From assembly GCA_038239345.1 (NCBI GenBank), contig JBBSEX010000072.1, forward strand, positions 1 through 10,410: a stretch of DNA of 10,410 nt, given 5' to 3'. The stretch is from JBBSEX01 sp038239345. Its GTDB lineage: Bacteria; Acidobacteriota; Terriglobia; Bryobacterales; Bryobacteraceae. Below are positions 1 to 7,500 of this stretch, piece by piece. The first letter of the stretch is position 1. Every line of letters starts with the position of its first letter. The position numbers and the translations under genes were made by a program. The notes under the pieces are model-generated. The model was given only the letters and a program-made list of their open reading frames with translations, made no database searches and had not been told where the DNA came from.

Positions 1-639
1 AAAGAAGGGCGGCCGGTGCGAGACGAAGATTCCACCACGTATGTGGGTGCCATTGAAACGGCGGAAGAGTTCGGACGGCGCATCTATGTCGAAGCCTGGA
101 AGCGGGGCTGGAGCCGGGCCAAGAAGAAGGTGGTAATCGGTGACGGTGCGGTTTGGATCTGGAACCTGGCCGATCGCTACCTCCCTGGCGCAATCCAGAT
201 TGTGGATCTATATCACGCCCGGGAGCACATCTGGGAACTCGCGGCAAAGCTGTTTCCAGCCGATGATCGGAAACGCAGAAGATGCGGCAAGAGATTACAA
301 GACAAACTGGATAACGGCAAGATCGAATCTCTGGTGGCGGCTTTGCGAACCTATTCTTTGCCGGACCTCAAGCTGGCGGAAGCACTGCGAATCGAAGCTG
401 ATTATTTTGAACGTAATGCCGCCCGCATGCGCTATCCGGCTTTCCGGAAGCAAAATCTGTTCGTGGGATCGGGCGTGATTGAAGCGGGATGTAGGTCCGT
501 GATCGGCAGCCGGCTCAAGCAATCCGGCATGTTCTGGACTGTGCGTGGCGCCAATGCCATCATTGCGCTCCGCTGTAATCGGATGAGCGGGAAATTCGAG
601 AACTACTGGGAGTCACGATTGGGGGCGAAAGCTGCATAG
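1..639 (+). CDS. ISKra4-family transposase, 3' part (5' end outside window)
   Basis: The frame is open from base 1 and encodes the last 212 residues, ending at TAG 637-639. The GTG at 16 is internal (the frame reads KEGRPVRDED through it), so the gene begins upstream of the window. Sequence hallmarks of ISKra4 transposases are visible: GDGAVWIWNLADRYLPGA, then QIVDLYHAREHIWELA, then NLFVGSGVIEAGC and SRLKQSGMFWTVRGANAI near the end. Candidate DDE catalytic residues are D48 (GDG), D69 (VDLYHA) and E161 (VIEAG), counted from base 1. The protein would cut and rejoin DNA at the ends of its own element. The C-terminal half shows no stops or frameshifts, so the copy may be functional. It is the left mobile-element boundary of the metal-resistance cluster. 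Family call from memory of family sequences, confident. Confidence 0.93.
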   Translation, partial: KEGRPVRDEDSTTYVGAIETAEEFGRRIYVEAWKRGWSRAKKKVVIGDGAVWIWNLADRYLPGAIQIVDLYHAREHIWELAAKLFPADDRKRRRCGKRLQDKLDNGKIESLVAALRTYSLPDLKLAEALRIEADYFERNAARMRYPAFRKQNLFVGSGVIEAGCRSVIGSRLKQSGMFWTVRGANAIIALRCNRMSGKFENYWESRLGAKAA

Positions 640-735
640 CGGTTCACAGAAATGTCGCGCACCCTCTCGTTTCGGCTGCCGTGCTTCTGGAAAACCGTGT
701 GGATATCACCGATGGCTACTAATTCGGGGCGAGCT
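640..735. other. Gap holding the probable right end of the ISKra4 element
   Basis: These 96 bases lie between the transposase stop and the converging stop of the 736-1293 gene. The 3' end of the IS, with its terminal inverted repeat, is expected here. The segment around 652-667 (atgtcgcgcaccctct) is a candidate terminus, since transposon ends often finish in a C-rich or G-rich trinucleotide. The matching left end is outside the window, so this cannot be confirmed. No terminator hairpin with a T-run is visible on either strand. Confidence 0.3.
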
Positions 736-1293
736 TCAATTGGTGAATCGCAGGGAGCGAACCATCTCATCGAAGGTGCCCTGCAGATTCCTGAAATCCC
801 TCTCAGGAGCTATGAAGACCATATAAAAGAGCCCTTGCGGACGAACTATGGTCAGTAAAACATCCGCTTCAGTCTGGCCTTGGTAGGGAGAATTGCTGGC
901 GAGCGTGGTCACCATGCCGGGACTGCCGTCCACAGTTACACGCCTGCCATTCACGGACACGCGCATGCTTGGATTCCCCGCGCGGAGGTGTTGAATCATC
1001 TCGTCGGTATCCTTCTGGAGATCCTGGCTGTGCAACTCGTGAAAATTAAAACTCACGACCGCACCATACCCGATGGCCCCGCCACCGCTCGCATCCTGCA
1101 CGATGCCCTCGCGGGGGGCGATCGTGACGGTCGGCGAATTTTCGCCGCCGAATACTTCCCAATTGCTTGGGTAAGAGAACAGGTTGATTCCTGGCTTGAT
1201 CTCCTCGCCTGGCTTGCGCATTGCATAGACAGGAAAGGTCAGAACAAATGCAATCAGGTAGACGGATACTCGTATCGGCAATAGTCGCATCAT
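736..1293 (-). CDS. Exported protein resembling the C-terminal domain of acidobacterial M48-type peptidases; no protease domain
   Basis: About 185 residues. The N-terminus is a Sec signal peptide: basic MMRLLPIR, a hydrophobic stretch VSVYLIAFVLTF, and probable cleavage after PVYA. The mature part begins KPGEEIKPGINLFS, which I recognise as the start of secreted M48 metalloproteases, where NLFS is followed by the zinc-protease domain. Here it runs directly into YPSNWEVFGGENSPTVTIAP. That resembles the domain normally found at the C-terminus of those proteins, which ends, as here, in a LRPQGLxYxVxxAP-like strand and a FDEMVRSLRF helix. No HEXXH zinc motif exists, so no peptidase activity is expected and the role is unknown. 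ATG 1293 and ATG 1290 are both possible starts, and a GTG at 1299 also is; the weak RBS-like GGGGTGG suits an ATG. It is on the same strand as the efflux cluster but about 295 nt downstream, so co-transcription is uncertain. The homology is from memory. Confidence 0.7.
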   Translation of the reverse strand: MMRLLPIRVSVYLIAFVLTFPVYAMRKPGEEIKPGINLFSYPSNWEVFGGENSPTVTIAPREGIVQDASGGGAIGYGAVVSFNFHELHSQDLQKDTDEMIQHLRAGNPSMRVSVNGRRVTVDGSPGMVTTLASNSPYQGQTEADVLLTIVRPQGLFYMVFIAPERDFRNLQGTFDEMVRSLRFTN

Positions 1294-1587
1294 TACCACC
1301 CCAGAACCTATCGTACTCGAACCTCTTGTTGGCAGAGCGCATGCCTCCTGGTTTGTTCGGAACCTTGATCTGAATGATGCGCCCTATCCCGCACGCTCCA
1401 GTTCGCCCGGAGTTGATCTCACCTCTCCTAAGCAGGACCACTTCAGTGTTGTTTAGAGTTTTACGACAGGCAATTAATTTAATTCGGTTCCTTGACGAAC
1501 CGGCACGCGACGCGTCGCCGTCTGTTTCGCCAGGCTGGATGCGAGAGATGCCTGTGTCCAGGCTCACGATGAAATGAGAAAACCGCA
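1294..1587. other. 294-nt stretch without a supported gene
   Basis: The stretch lies between the ATPase stop and the start of the M48-like gene. It holds a short AT-rich patch (about 1471-1484) and one small inverted repeat at 1485-1502. Reading frames crossing it give no recognisable protein. It should contain the 3' end of the efflux transcript and any promoter of the 736-1293 gene. I see no convincing -35/-10 pair and no T-tailed terminator. Confidence 0.5.
1485..1502 (-). terminator. Weak stem-loop downstream of the efflux operon
   Basis: Perfect 6-bp inverted repeat CGGTTC / GAACCG with a 6-nt loop, 86-103 nt after the ATPase stop on the minus strand. It is followed on that strand by AATTAAATTAATT rather than a U-run, so it is at best a poor intrinsic terminator. 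It may be coincidental. Confidence 0.2.
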
Positions 1588-3519
1588 TTACAGCTCAATC
1601 CTGTTTCTTCTCAGCAGGCGCAGTGCGTTGGCGATGACGAGTAGAGAAACGCCCATATCAGAAGCTATAGCCGCCCATAGGGAAGCATGCCCCCAAAGTG
1701 TTAGCGCAACGAAGAGTGCTTTGACCGCAAGCGAGAGAACGATATTCTGTCGGATGATTCCGAGAGTGCGACGCGAATGACCGATCAACCAGGGGAGCTT
1801 TCTGAGATCGTCAGCCATTAAAGCGACATCGGCAGCCTCAATTGCGGTGTCGCTCCCGGCCGCGCCCATTGCAATCGCTAGAGTCGCGCGGCCCATCGCT
1901 GGCGCGTCGTTGATTCCGTCTCCGACCATGCCCACGAATTCGTATTTCTTTGCGAGATCGTCAATCGCGGTGACCTTATCTTCAGGAAGCAGTTCGGCAC
2001 TTACCTCGTTAATTCCGGCCGTTTTCGCTATCACCTCAGCAGTCCCCCGGTTGTCGCCGGTGAGCATGATGATGTGTTGGATGCCGGCCGTTCGAAGAGA
2101 TTGTAGAACTTCGACCGACTCAGTGCGCAAGGTGTCCGCTAACGCAATAAAGCCGCAAACGTGATCTTCATTTCCTATGACGACAACTGTCTGGCCAGAG
2201 TTCGACAGCGATTCCAATTCAGCGTGTACTTCCGGAGTTTCCTGTCCCCGTTCTTCGAGGTATCGATGTGAGCCGAGCCAGTACATCTTGCCGTTCAGCA
2301 CAGCAGTCGCACCTTTGCCAGGAACCGCTTGAAAGGTTACCACTCGTTCTGTTCTGATCCCACGCTCGTGAACAAACTTAACAATCGCCTGTGCGATCGG
2401 ATGATCGCTGTTCAGTTCAAGTGAGCCTGCGCGCTCCAGGAGCTCCGGCTCCGTGTGGCCGTTCATCGGAACGACTTTTACCACGTCGAGTTTGCCAGCG
2501 GTGATGGTGCCGGTCTTATCGAACGCGATCGCGCGGAGACGTGCGGGAGTTTCCATATGTACCCCGCCCTTCACGAGAATGCCGTTTTTCGCAGCAGAGG
2601 CAAGAGCTGCGACGATGCTCACGGGGGTGGAAATGACCAAAGCGCAGGGGCACCCGATAACCAACAGCACCAGTGAACGGTACAACCAATCACCCCATAG
2701 CTGTCCGGTCAAAAGAGGTGGAACAATGGCGACGAGTATCGCGATGGCCAGAACAGCCGGTGTGTAGATCTGAGCGAATCGCTCAACCCACTGTTCAGAA
2801 GGAGCGCGGCGACTCTGCGCCTCGCCCACCATGCGGATAATTTGCGCAAGTGTGGTTTCCCCGGCCAACTTTGTCGATTCAATCTCAAGCGATCCATCTC
2901 CATTGACGGTGCCAGCAAATACCTGTGATCCTTCGGTTTTAGAAACGGGCAGACTTTCGCCTGTAATGGGTGCCTGATCCACTCCACTTACGCCGCGAAT
3001 CACTCTCCCATCGAGCGCAATGCGCTCACCCGGACGAACAAGGAAACGTTGGCCCACCAAAACCTCCGCTGGCGAGACTTCTCGGTCATGGCCAGCTTCA
3101 TCCATAATTCGAACTGTTGGAAGCGTAATCGCCATGAGTGCTTCAACGGCTCTCCTAGCCCGCCCCACGCTCCACGATTCAAGAGCAAGAGACAAAGCAA
3201 AAAGGAATGCGACCGTCGCCGCCTCAAACCACTCGCCAATGCCCACCGCCCCAATTACGGCCAGTGTCATTAGGAGATTCATGTCAGGGCGGATGCGCCT
3301 GATCGCAAATAGTGCCTTAGGGAGCACGAACCAAGTGCCAGCTCCAATTGCCAGTACGTAGAATATTCTGCTGATCAAAGGAACCTGATGCGTACCTCCT
3401 CGTGCATCAGCACCAAGTGCCTGCAACACGCCACCTCCCAGCCATGTTTGAAGCAAAAAGCCAATAAACAACGAGACGCGCTGATGGCGGTTAAGGTCGT
3501 GCGGCCCCGTCGCTGCCAA
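1588..3519 (-). CDS. Heavy-metal translocating P-type ATPase core (Zn2+/Cd2+/Pb2+ class), lacking the in-frame metal-binding domain
   Basis: The longest open segment is 643 codons from a TTG at 3519, but only residues from about 14 onward look homologous. It hydrolyses ATP to pump soft divalent cations from cytoplasm to periplasm. Residues counted from 3519: membrane segments from about 16; GEWFEAATVAFLF near 95; the actuator TGES at 186-189; the membrane CPC site at 290-292; the phosphorylation motif DKTGT at 334-338 (D334); the P1B-specific SDHP with H373/P374 in the nucleotide domain; TGDN 487-490; and GDGINDAP 533-540. K600 in TM7 and D621-G in TM8, with CPC, are the P1B-2 (ZntA/CadA) metal-site set and argue against the Cu+ class. 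All catalytic motifs are intact. It is the last gene of the efflux cluster. The stop TAA overlaps an ATG (TAATG at 1590-1586). Whether the TTG is used is doubtful, as no well-spaced RBS precedes it. Confidence 0.9.
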   Translation of the reverse strand: MAATGPHDLNRHQRVSLFIGFLLQTWLGGGVLQALGADARGGTHQVPLISRIFYVLAIGAGTWFVLPKALFAIRRIRPDMNLLMTLAVIGAVGIGEWFEAATVAFLFALSLALESWSVGRARRAVEALMAITLPTVRIMDEAGHDREVSPAEVLVGQRFLVRPGERIALDGRVIRGVSGVDQAPITGESLPVSKTEGSQVFAGTVNGDGSLEIESTKLAGETTLAQIIRMVGEAQSRRAPSEQWVERFAQIYTPAVLAIAILVAIVPPLLTGQLWGDWLYRSLVLLVIGCPCALVISTPVSIVAALASAAKNGILVKGGVHMETPARLRAIAFDKTGTITAGKLDVVKVVPMNGHTEPELLERAGSLELNSDHPIAQAIVKFVHERGIRTERVVTFQAVPGKGATAVLNGKMYWLGSHRYLEERGQETPEVHAELESLSNSGQTVVVIGNEDHVCGFIALADTLRTESVEVLQSLRTAGIQHIIMLTGDNRGTAEVIAKTAGINEVSAELLPEDKVTAIDDLAKKYEFVGMVGDGINDAPAMGRATLAIAMGAAGSDTAIEAADVALMADDLRKLPWLIGHSRRTLGIIRQNIVLSLAVKALFVALTLWGHASLWAAIASDMGVSLLVIANALRLLRRNRIEL

Positions 3520-3734
3520 AAATCGTCTTCAGCGCCTCCCACCGCGTCAGTCCAGGCTTCGGCGCGCGTACCCGTCCGGCTCACGGCTTGCAAAACAGTT
3601 TTGGAGGAGACCGAGTGCCCCGTGGGGAGGACAGTCATTTTGCCTCTAAGAATGTCGAACGCTAAGTTCTCGGCAGTCCCAACTAGTGGGCCGATTTCAC
3701 GTTTCAAGATGGCGACTTCTTCGGCGCAGTCCAT
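3375..3734 (-). CDS. HMA metal-binding domain fragment of the ATPase, in a different frame
   Basis: 119 codons from ATG 3734 to a stop at 3375. The first 65 or so residues are an HMA (ferredoxin-like, heavy-metal associated) domain: MDCAEEVAILKREIGPLV, then LAFDILRGKMTV, SVSSKTVLQAVSRTGTRAEAW. The metal motif has one Cys (GMDCAEE), not the CxxC of many HMA domains. I believe GMDCAEE is a known variant in ZntA-like pumps, with the Glu residues possibly helping to bind Zn2+. From about residue 85 (RCLLAFCFKHGWEV) the translation no longer resembles the family. The upstream codons YKIHG belong to the same domain but follow a TGA in this frame, so ATG 3734 is an internal Met and not a native start. 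See the full-locus entry for the frame analysis. Confidence 0.6.
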   Translation of the reverse strand: MDCAEEVAILKREIGPLVGTAENLAFDILRGKMTVLPTGHSVSSKTVLQAVSRTGTRAEAWTDAVGGAEDDFWQRRGRTTLTAISASRCLLAFCFKHGWEVACCRHLVLMHEEVRIRFL

Positions 3735-3777
3735 TCCGTGAATCTTGTAACTGTAGAGAATTGGCTTTCATAACAAT

Positions 3778-3782
3778 CCCTC
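3778..3782 (-). promoter_or_regulatory. Ribosome binding site fixing the ATPase start at ATG 3771
   Basis: GAGGG on the minus strand, 6 nt before ATG 3771. Its ideal placement shows that the intended start is ATG 3771, and therefore that the early frame change in codons 2-3 is a real discrepancy and not a wrong start choice. Confidence 0.6.
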
Positions 3783-3818
3783 GACACTTTCAGTAACGCC
3801 CTTCATAGACCCAGGAGC

Positions 3819-4535
3819 TTACGTATCTATTCCCAGGATTAAAAACAGCAAGAAACCTGCAAAAAAGGTACTTGTAATCAGCGGAGTTTCAGGGACCTCA
3901 TGTGCTTCGACAAGCAATTCTTCGACGACCAGGAATAAGAGCGCAGCTAATCCAAAGGAAAGAACGAGTTCCATCCACATGTCGGATAGGCCCCGCAGGA
4001 CGGTGCTTCCGAGAGCTGCACCAACCAAGATCAAAGATGCGCCAGCCGAGGTGACCATCACAGCCTTGTTTCGCGGAATTGCAGCATCGGTCAGTGTCAC
4101 GACGGTAGCTAGACCAAGCGAGAGCAACTCGACTGTAAGGCCGAATGCCAGCAACTTGCCTTCCTTGGCCCCGGCGGCAAATCCTATACCGATCAGGAAT
4201 CCATCAATGAGAATGTCGATCCCCATCGCAAACAAAAACGATGCCGGAAGGCGTCCGGAACTTCGTTCTAGAGATTCTTCAGATGGACCGAGGGAGCGGA
4301 GCGTTAGAAGTGCCGCAATGCCCAGCGTGAAGCCGATGATGACCGGCATGGCTCTGTGCTGACGTACAATGTCGGGCAACAGTTCCACTCCGACAACCGA
4401 GAATACGACACCCGCCGCAAAGTGCTGTAAGGCGCTGCGGGCCTTTGGCCCCGGTGGCCGGAAAGCGGCATACATTGCGCCCGCGACTACCGCCGCTACC
4501 GGGAGGAGACTGTAATTAAGTGCTTGCGGGAGCAT
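3819..4535 (-). CDS. ZIP-family membrane protein with a degenerate metal-binding site
   Basis: 238 residues from ATG 4535, chosen over an upstream TTG at 4544 because GAAGG (4545-4549) lies 9 nt before the ATG and would touch the TTG. About eight hydrophobic segments are visible. ZIP landmarks are present: HFAAGVVFSVVGVELLPD (38-55), the TM4-type DGFLIGIGFAAG (111-122), VELLSLGLA (135-143), and a terminal EELLVEAHE (205-213). ZIPs usually carry divalent metals into the cytoplasm. However, the canonical TM4 HNxx(E/D)G reads DILIDG (107-112), and the TM5 HExPHE reads VELLSL (135-140). All histidines of the binuclear centre are gone; only D111 and E136 remain from the canonical set, with D107 in place of the first His. 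Transport direction and substrate are therefore open. It lies 57 nt after czcA and 47 nt before the ATPase start, all on one strand, so it belongs to the metal operon. Confidence 0.83.
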   Translation of the reverse strand: MLPQALNYSLLPVAAVVAGAMYAAFRPPGPKARSALQHFAAGVVFSVVGVELLPDIVRQHRAMPVIIGFTLGIAALLTLRSLGPSEESLERSSGRLPASFLFAMGIDILIDGFLIGIGFAAGAKEGKLLAFGLTVELLSLGLATVVTLTDAAIPRNKAVMVTSAGASLILVGAALGSTVLRGLSDMWMELVLSFGLAALLFLVVEELLVEAHEVPETPLITSTFFAGFLLFLILGIDT

Positions 4536-4563
4536 GTTTCCCAACCTTCATTGCAAGTTTTTG

Positions 4564-4592
4564 CCGTGCACGAAGAAGCCTGTCGCGCACGG
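4564..4592 (-). other. Stem-loop directly after the czcA stop, in the czcA-ZIP gap
   Basis: On the minus strand CCGTGCGCGA pairs with TCGTGCACGG: 10 base pairs including one G-U, with a 9-nt loop, starting right after the czcA TAA. It is followed by CAAAAAC, not a U-run, so it is not a classic intrinsic terminator. It ends about 15 nt before the GAAGG ribosome site of the ZIP gene. It could protect the 3' end of a processed czcCBA message or attenuate downstream genes; this role is inferred. Confidence 0.45.
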
Positions 4593-7500
4593 TTATCGTC
4601 CTCCTTCGGGAATTACCTGGGCAGTGCGCTTCGAAAGCCACAGGTATACAGCAGGTAACACGACAAGCGTGAGCACCGTCGAAGTCACCAAACCACCGAT
4701 GACAACCGTCGCAAGAGGCCGCTGCACTTCGGCACCGGCTCCGTGTGAAAACGCCATGGGAATAAATCCGAGACTTGCAACGAGCGCCGTCATGAGGACG
4801 GGGCGAAGCCGGGTGGTTGCTCCTTGCTCAACGGCACTTTCCAGAGCTAGTCCTTCCCCTCGAAGCTCCTGAATATAGGTCAGAAGCACGATGCCGTTCA
4901 GCACTGCGATGCCAAAGAGCGCGATAAAACCGACACCGGCGGATATGCTAAAGGGCATGCCTCTTAAAAGAAGTGCCATGATCCCGCCTGTCGCTGCGAG
5001 CGGGATATTTAGAAAGATGAGAGCTGCTGGAAGCATTGCCTGAAAGTCGAAATAAAGGAGAACACAGATGAGTGCAAGCGCAAGCGGGACCGCGAATGCG
5101 AGTCGGCGCGTGGCACTCGCAAGCTGCTCAAATTGTCCGCCCCACTCAACCGTGTAGCCTTCCGGCACGAGCACTTTGTCTTGTACGGCGCGTTGGGCGT
5201 CTTTGACGAACCCGGCAAGGTCTCGCCCGCGCACGTTAACCTCGATGCTGATGCGCCGCTGGCCGCCCTCGCGGCTGATCTGGGCGGGGCCTTCTTCCTC
5301 CTCAATGTCGGCAAGCTGGGCGAGCGGGATGAAATGTCCTTCAGCATCGCCAATTTTAAGGTTGCGGATCGTCTCGATGGTGGCCCTCTGGGCCGCCTCA
5401 AAACGTAACTGGAGGGCGAAGCGCTTGTTTCCCTCGACTACGTGGCCGACAACTTTGCCGCCGATGGTCTCTACCGTGTCGAGGATGTCTTCAGTATCAA
5501 GGCCGTGCCGCGCAATGGCTTCCCGGCGCACATGAACACGAAGATACGGAAGGCCAGCGATGCGCTCCGGCCGCACATCGGCCGCACCTGGCACCTTGCG
5601 AACCGCCGCCGCGATCTGGTCCGCCTTTTCTCGAAGAGTAGTTAAGTTTTCACCGAAGAGCTTGACCGCTATATCGGAGCGCACACCCGCTTCCATCAGT
5701 TCCTGCATTCGCATCTGGATGGGTTGCGAAAAACTGTAGGCGGCGCCCGGCGCTTCATCCTCAAGCCGTGTTTTCATCGCCGCGATGAGATTTTCCTTGC
5801 TGCGTTGTTTCGGCCAGTCCGCGACTGGCTTAAGCGTTACGTAAACATCGCTCTGGTCAATGGCCATAGGGTCGGTCGCGACTTCGGGGCGGCCGGTGCG
5901 ACAGACGACGCGTGAGACCTCTGGAAATTCTCGCAGCACCGTCTCGATGATTTCGTTTCCGTGAAGAGATTCTGTGACGGAGATGCCCGGCACCCGGTAC
6001 ATCATGACGACGATCGAGCCTTCATCGAGTGTCGGCATGAATTCCGCCCCGAGAAATGTCAGGCCGATCAGAGACACCGCGAATATACCCGCGGCAATGC
6101 CCGCAGTTATAACCGGATGGCGAAGAGCTCTAGTCAGAACCGGATGATAGGCGCGGTCAAACTGCCGCATAAGCCATGTGTGCTTTTCGGACGCCTGTTT
6201 GCGAAACGCGTACCAGCCGAGCACCGGCATGAGCATGAGGGCAACGACAAGCGAAGCAAAGAGGGCAAAGAGCACCGTTGCCGCCATGGGCTTAAACATC
6301 TTTCCCTCGACGCCGCCCAAGGTGAGCACGGGCACGTAAACGAGAAAGATGATCGCGACACCAAAGAAGATTGGCTTTGCGACCTCCTGTGACGCTGCGA
6401 GTACCACTCCCATCGTGTCCTCATCGGGTTTTCGGTTGCTCATGCGCCGGAGGATATTCTCAACCATGACGACCGAACCATCGACTATCAGGCCAAAGTC
6501 GATTGCACCGAGACTCATTAGGTTTCCAGAGATGCCGGCCTGCACCATACCCGTAAAAGCCACCAGCATGGAGAGAGGAATGGCAAGGGAGACGATGAAT
6601 CCTCCGCGCAGGCTTCCTAGAAGGAGCAGGAGCACAGCGATGACAAGCAGGCCGCCCTCAATCAGATTGCGGCTGACGGTTTGAATTGTGCGCCGCACGA
6701 GATCTGTGCGGTCGTAGAGCGGCTCTATGCGCACGCCTTGGGGTAGCGTTTTCTGAATCGCAGCGAGTTTGTCTTTTACCCGGTCAGCCACAACGCGCGA
6801 GTTCTCGCCGATGAGCATCATCGCCACGCCGATGACAATCTCGCCTTTGCCGTCCTGCGTCGCAAAGCCTTGCCGTACCATTGGCGCAAAACGTACCTCC
6901 GCCACATTGCGCATGAGGATGGGAGTGCCAGTAGTTGAGACACCGACGACGATGTTTTCGATGTCGGCAAGGCTCGTGATGAGACCTTCACCTCGAATGA
7001 GCGATTGCTGTTCCGCGCGCTCAAGGTAAGCGCCGCCCGCATTCGCATTGTTCCTGCCAAGACTGGCAATGATCTTTGCAAGCGAGATGCGGTAACCGGT
7101 TAGCTTGTCGTTATCCACCTGCACTTCGTAGGTCTTGAGTTCCCCGCCATGCGGGTTTACTTCGACGATGCCGGGGACGCTTCGAAGCTTCGGGGTAATT
7201 TCCCAATCGAGGATGCTTCGCAACTCCATCAAGGAATGGCCAGGGCCAGTTACATTGAACTGATAGATTTCTCCAAGCCCGGTCGAAATCGGCCCCATCT
7301 CCGGCTCTCCCGTTCCAGGCGGGATAGCCTCGCGAGCTTGCGGCATCCGCTCCATCACAAGGCGTCGGCAAAAGTAGGGGTCCATGCCGTCCTTGAAATA
7401 GATGGCCACATAGGAGAGGCCGTATTTCGAGACAGATTGGATGCGCACGATACCGGGAAGTCCGCTCATGGCAGTTTCCACGGGAAATGTGAGAAATTGC

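Larger units (their letters stand above)
1588..3771 (-). pseudogene. P1B-2-type heavy-metal (Zn/Cd/Pb) ATPase locus, split by two apparent frameshifts
   Basis: The natural start is ATG 3771. A GAGGG Shine-Dalgarno (3778-3782) sits 6 nt upstream of it. Read directly, that frame stops after about 24 codons. Dropping one base of the AAA at 3766-3768 gives MKPILYSYKIHGMDCAEEV, a typical HMA-domain start, and this second frame is open to 3375. Homology then switches to a third reading segment, which shares the frame of ATG 3771, near 3473-3490. Removing one TC of a TCTC (GAGA at 3473-3476) would join TLTAISAS to LFIGFLLQTW. With both corrections the locus encodes 726 residues, close to the usual ZntA/CadA length of about 700-750. 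The two indels sum to 3 nt. Either the gene is decaying or the reads/assembly contain errors. I list the core and HMA parts separately below. Confidence 0.75.

Noticed and set aside
1046..1588. 180-codon minus-strand open frame starting in the ATPase stop codon
   Set aside because: It overlaps the better-supported exported protein on the same strand in another frame, and its translation has no recognisable motif, signal or domain. Kept only as a low-interest observation.
3375..3519. Programmed ribosomal frameshifting as the explanation of the ATPase frame change
   Set aside because: No classic slippery heptamer is seen at the switch region, and a second shift near codon 2 would also be needed; indels or sequencing errors are simpler.
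3388..3741. Plus-strand 117-codon frame opposite the ATPase N-terminal region
   Set aside because: It is antisense to the HMA domain, whose minus-strand reading gives clear family similarity.
4564..4592. Reading the czcA-ZIP stem-loop as an intrinsic terminator
   Set aside because: No U-run follows on the minus strand, and the downstream genes have only short gaps and good ribosome sites, consistent with continued transcription.
7..5901. Identical 15-base word gggcggccggtgcga at 7-21 and 5887-5901
   Set aside because: It lies inside unrelated coding sequences (transposase and, antisense, czcA) and is GC-rich; most likely coincidence.
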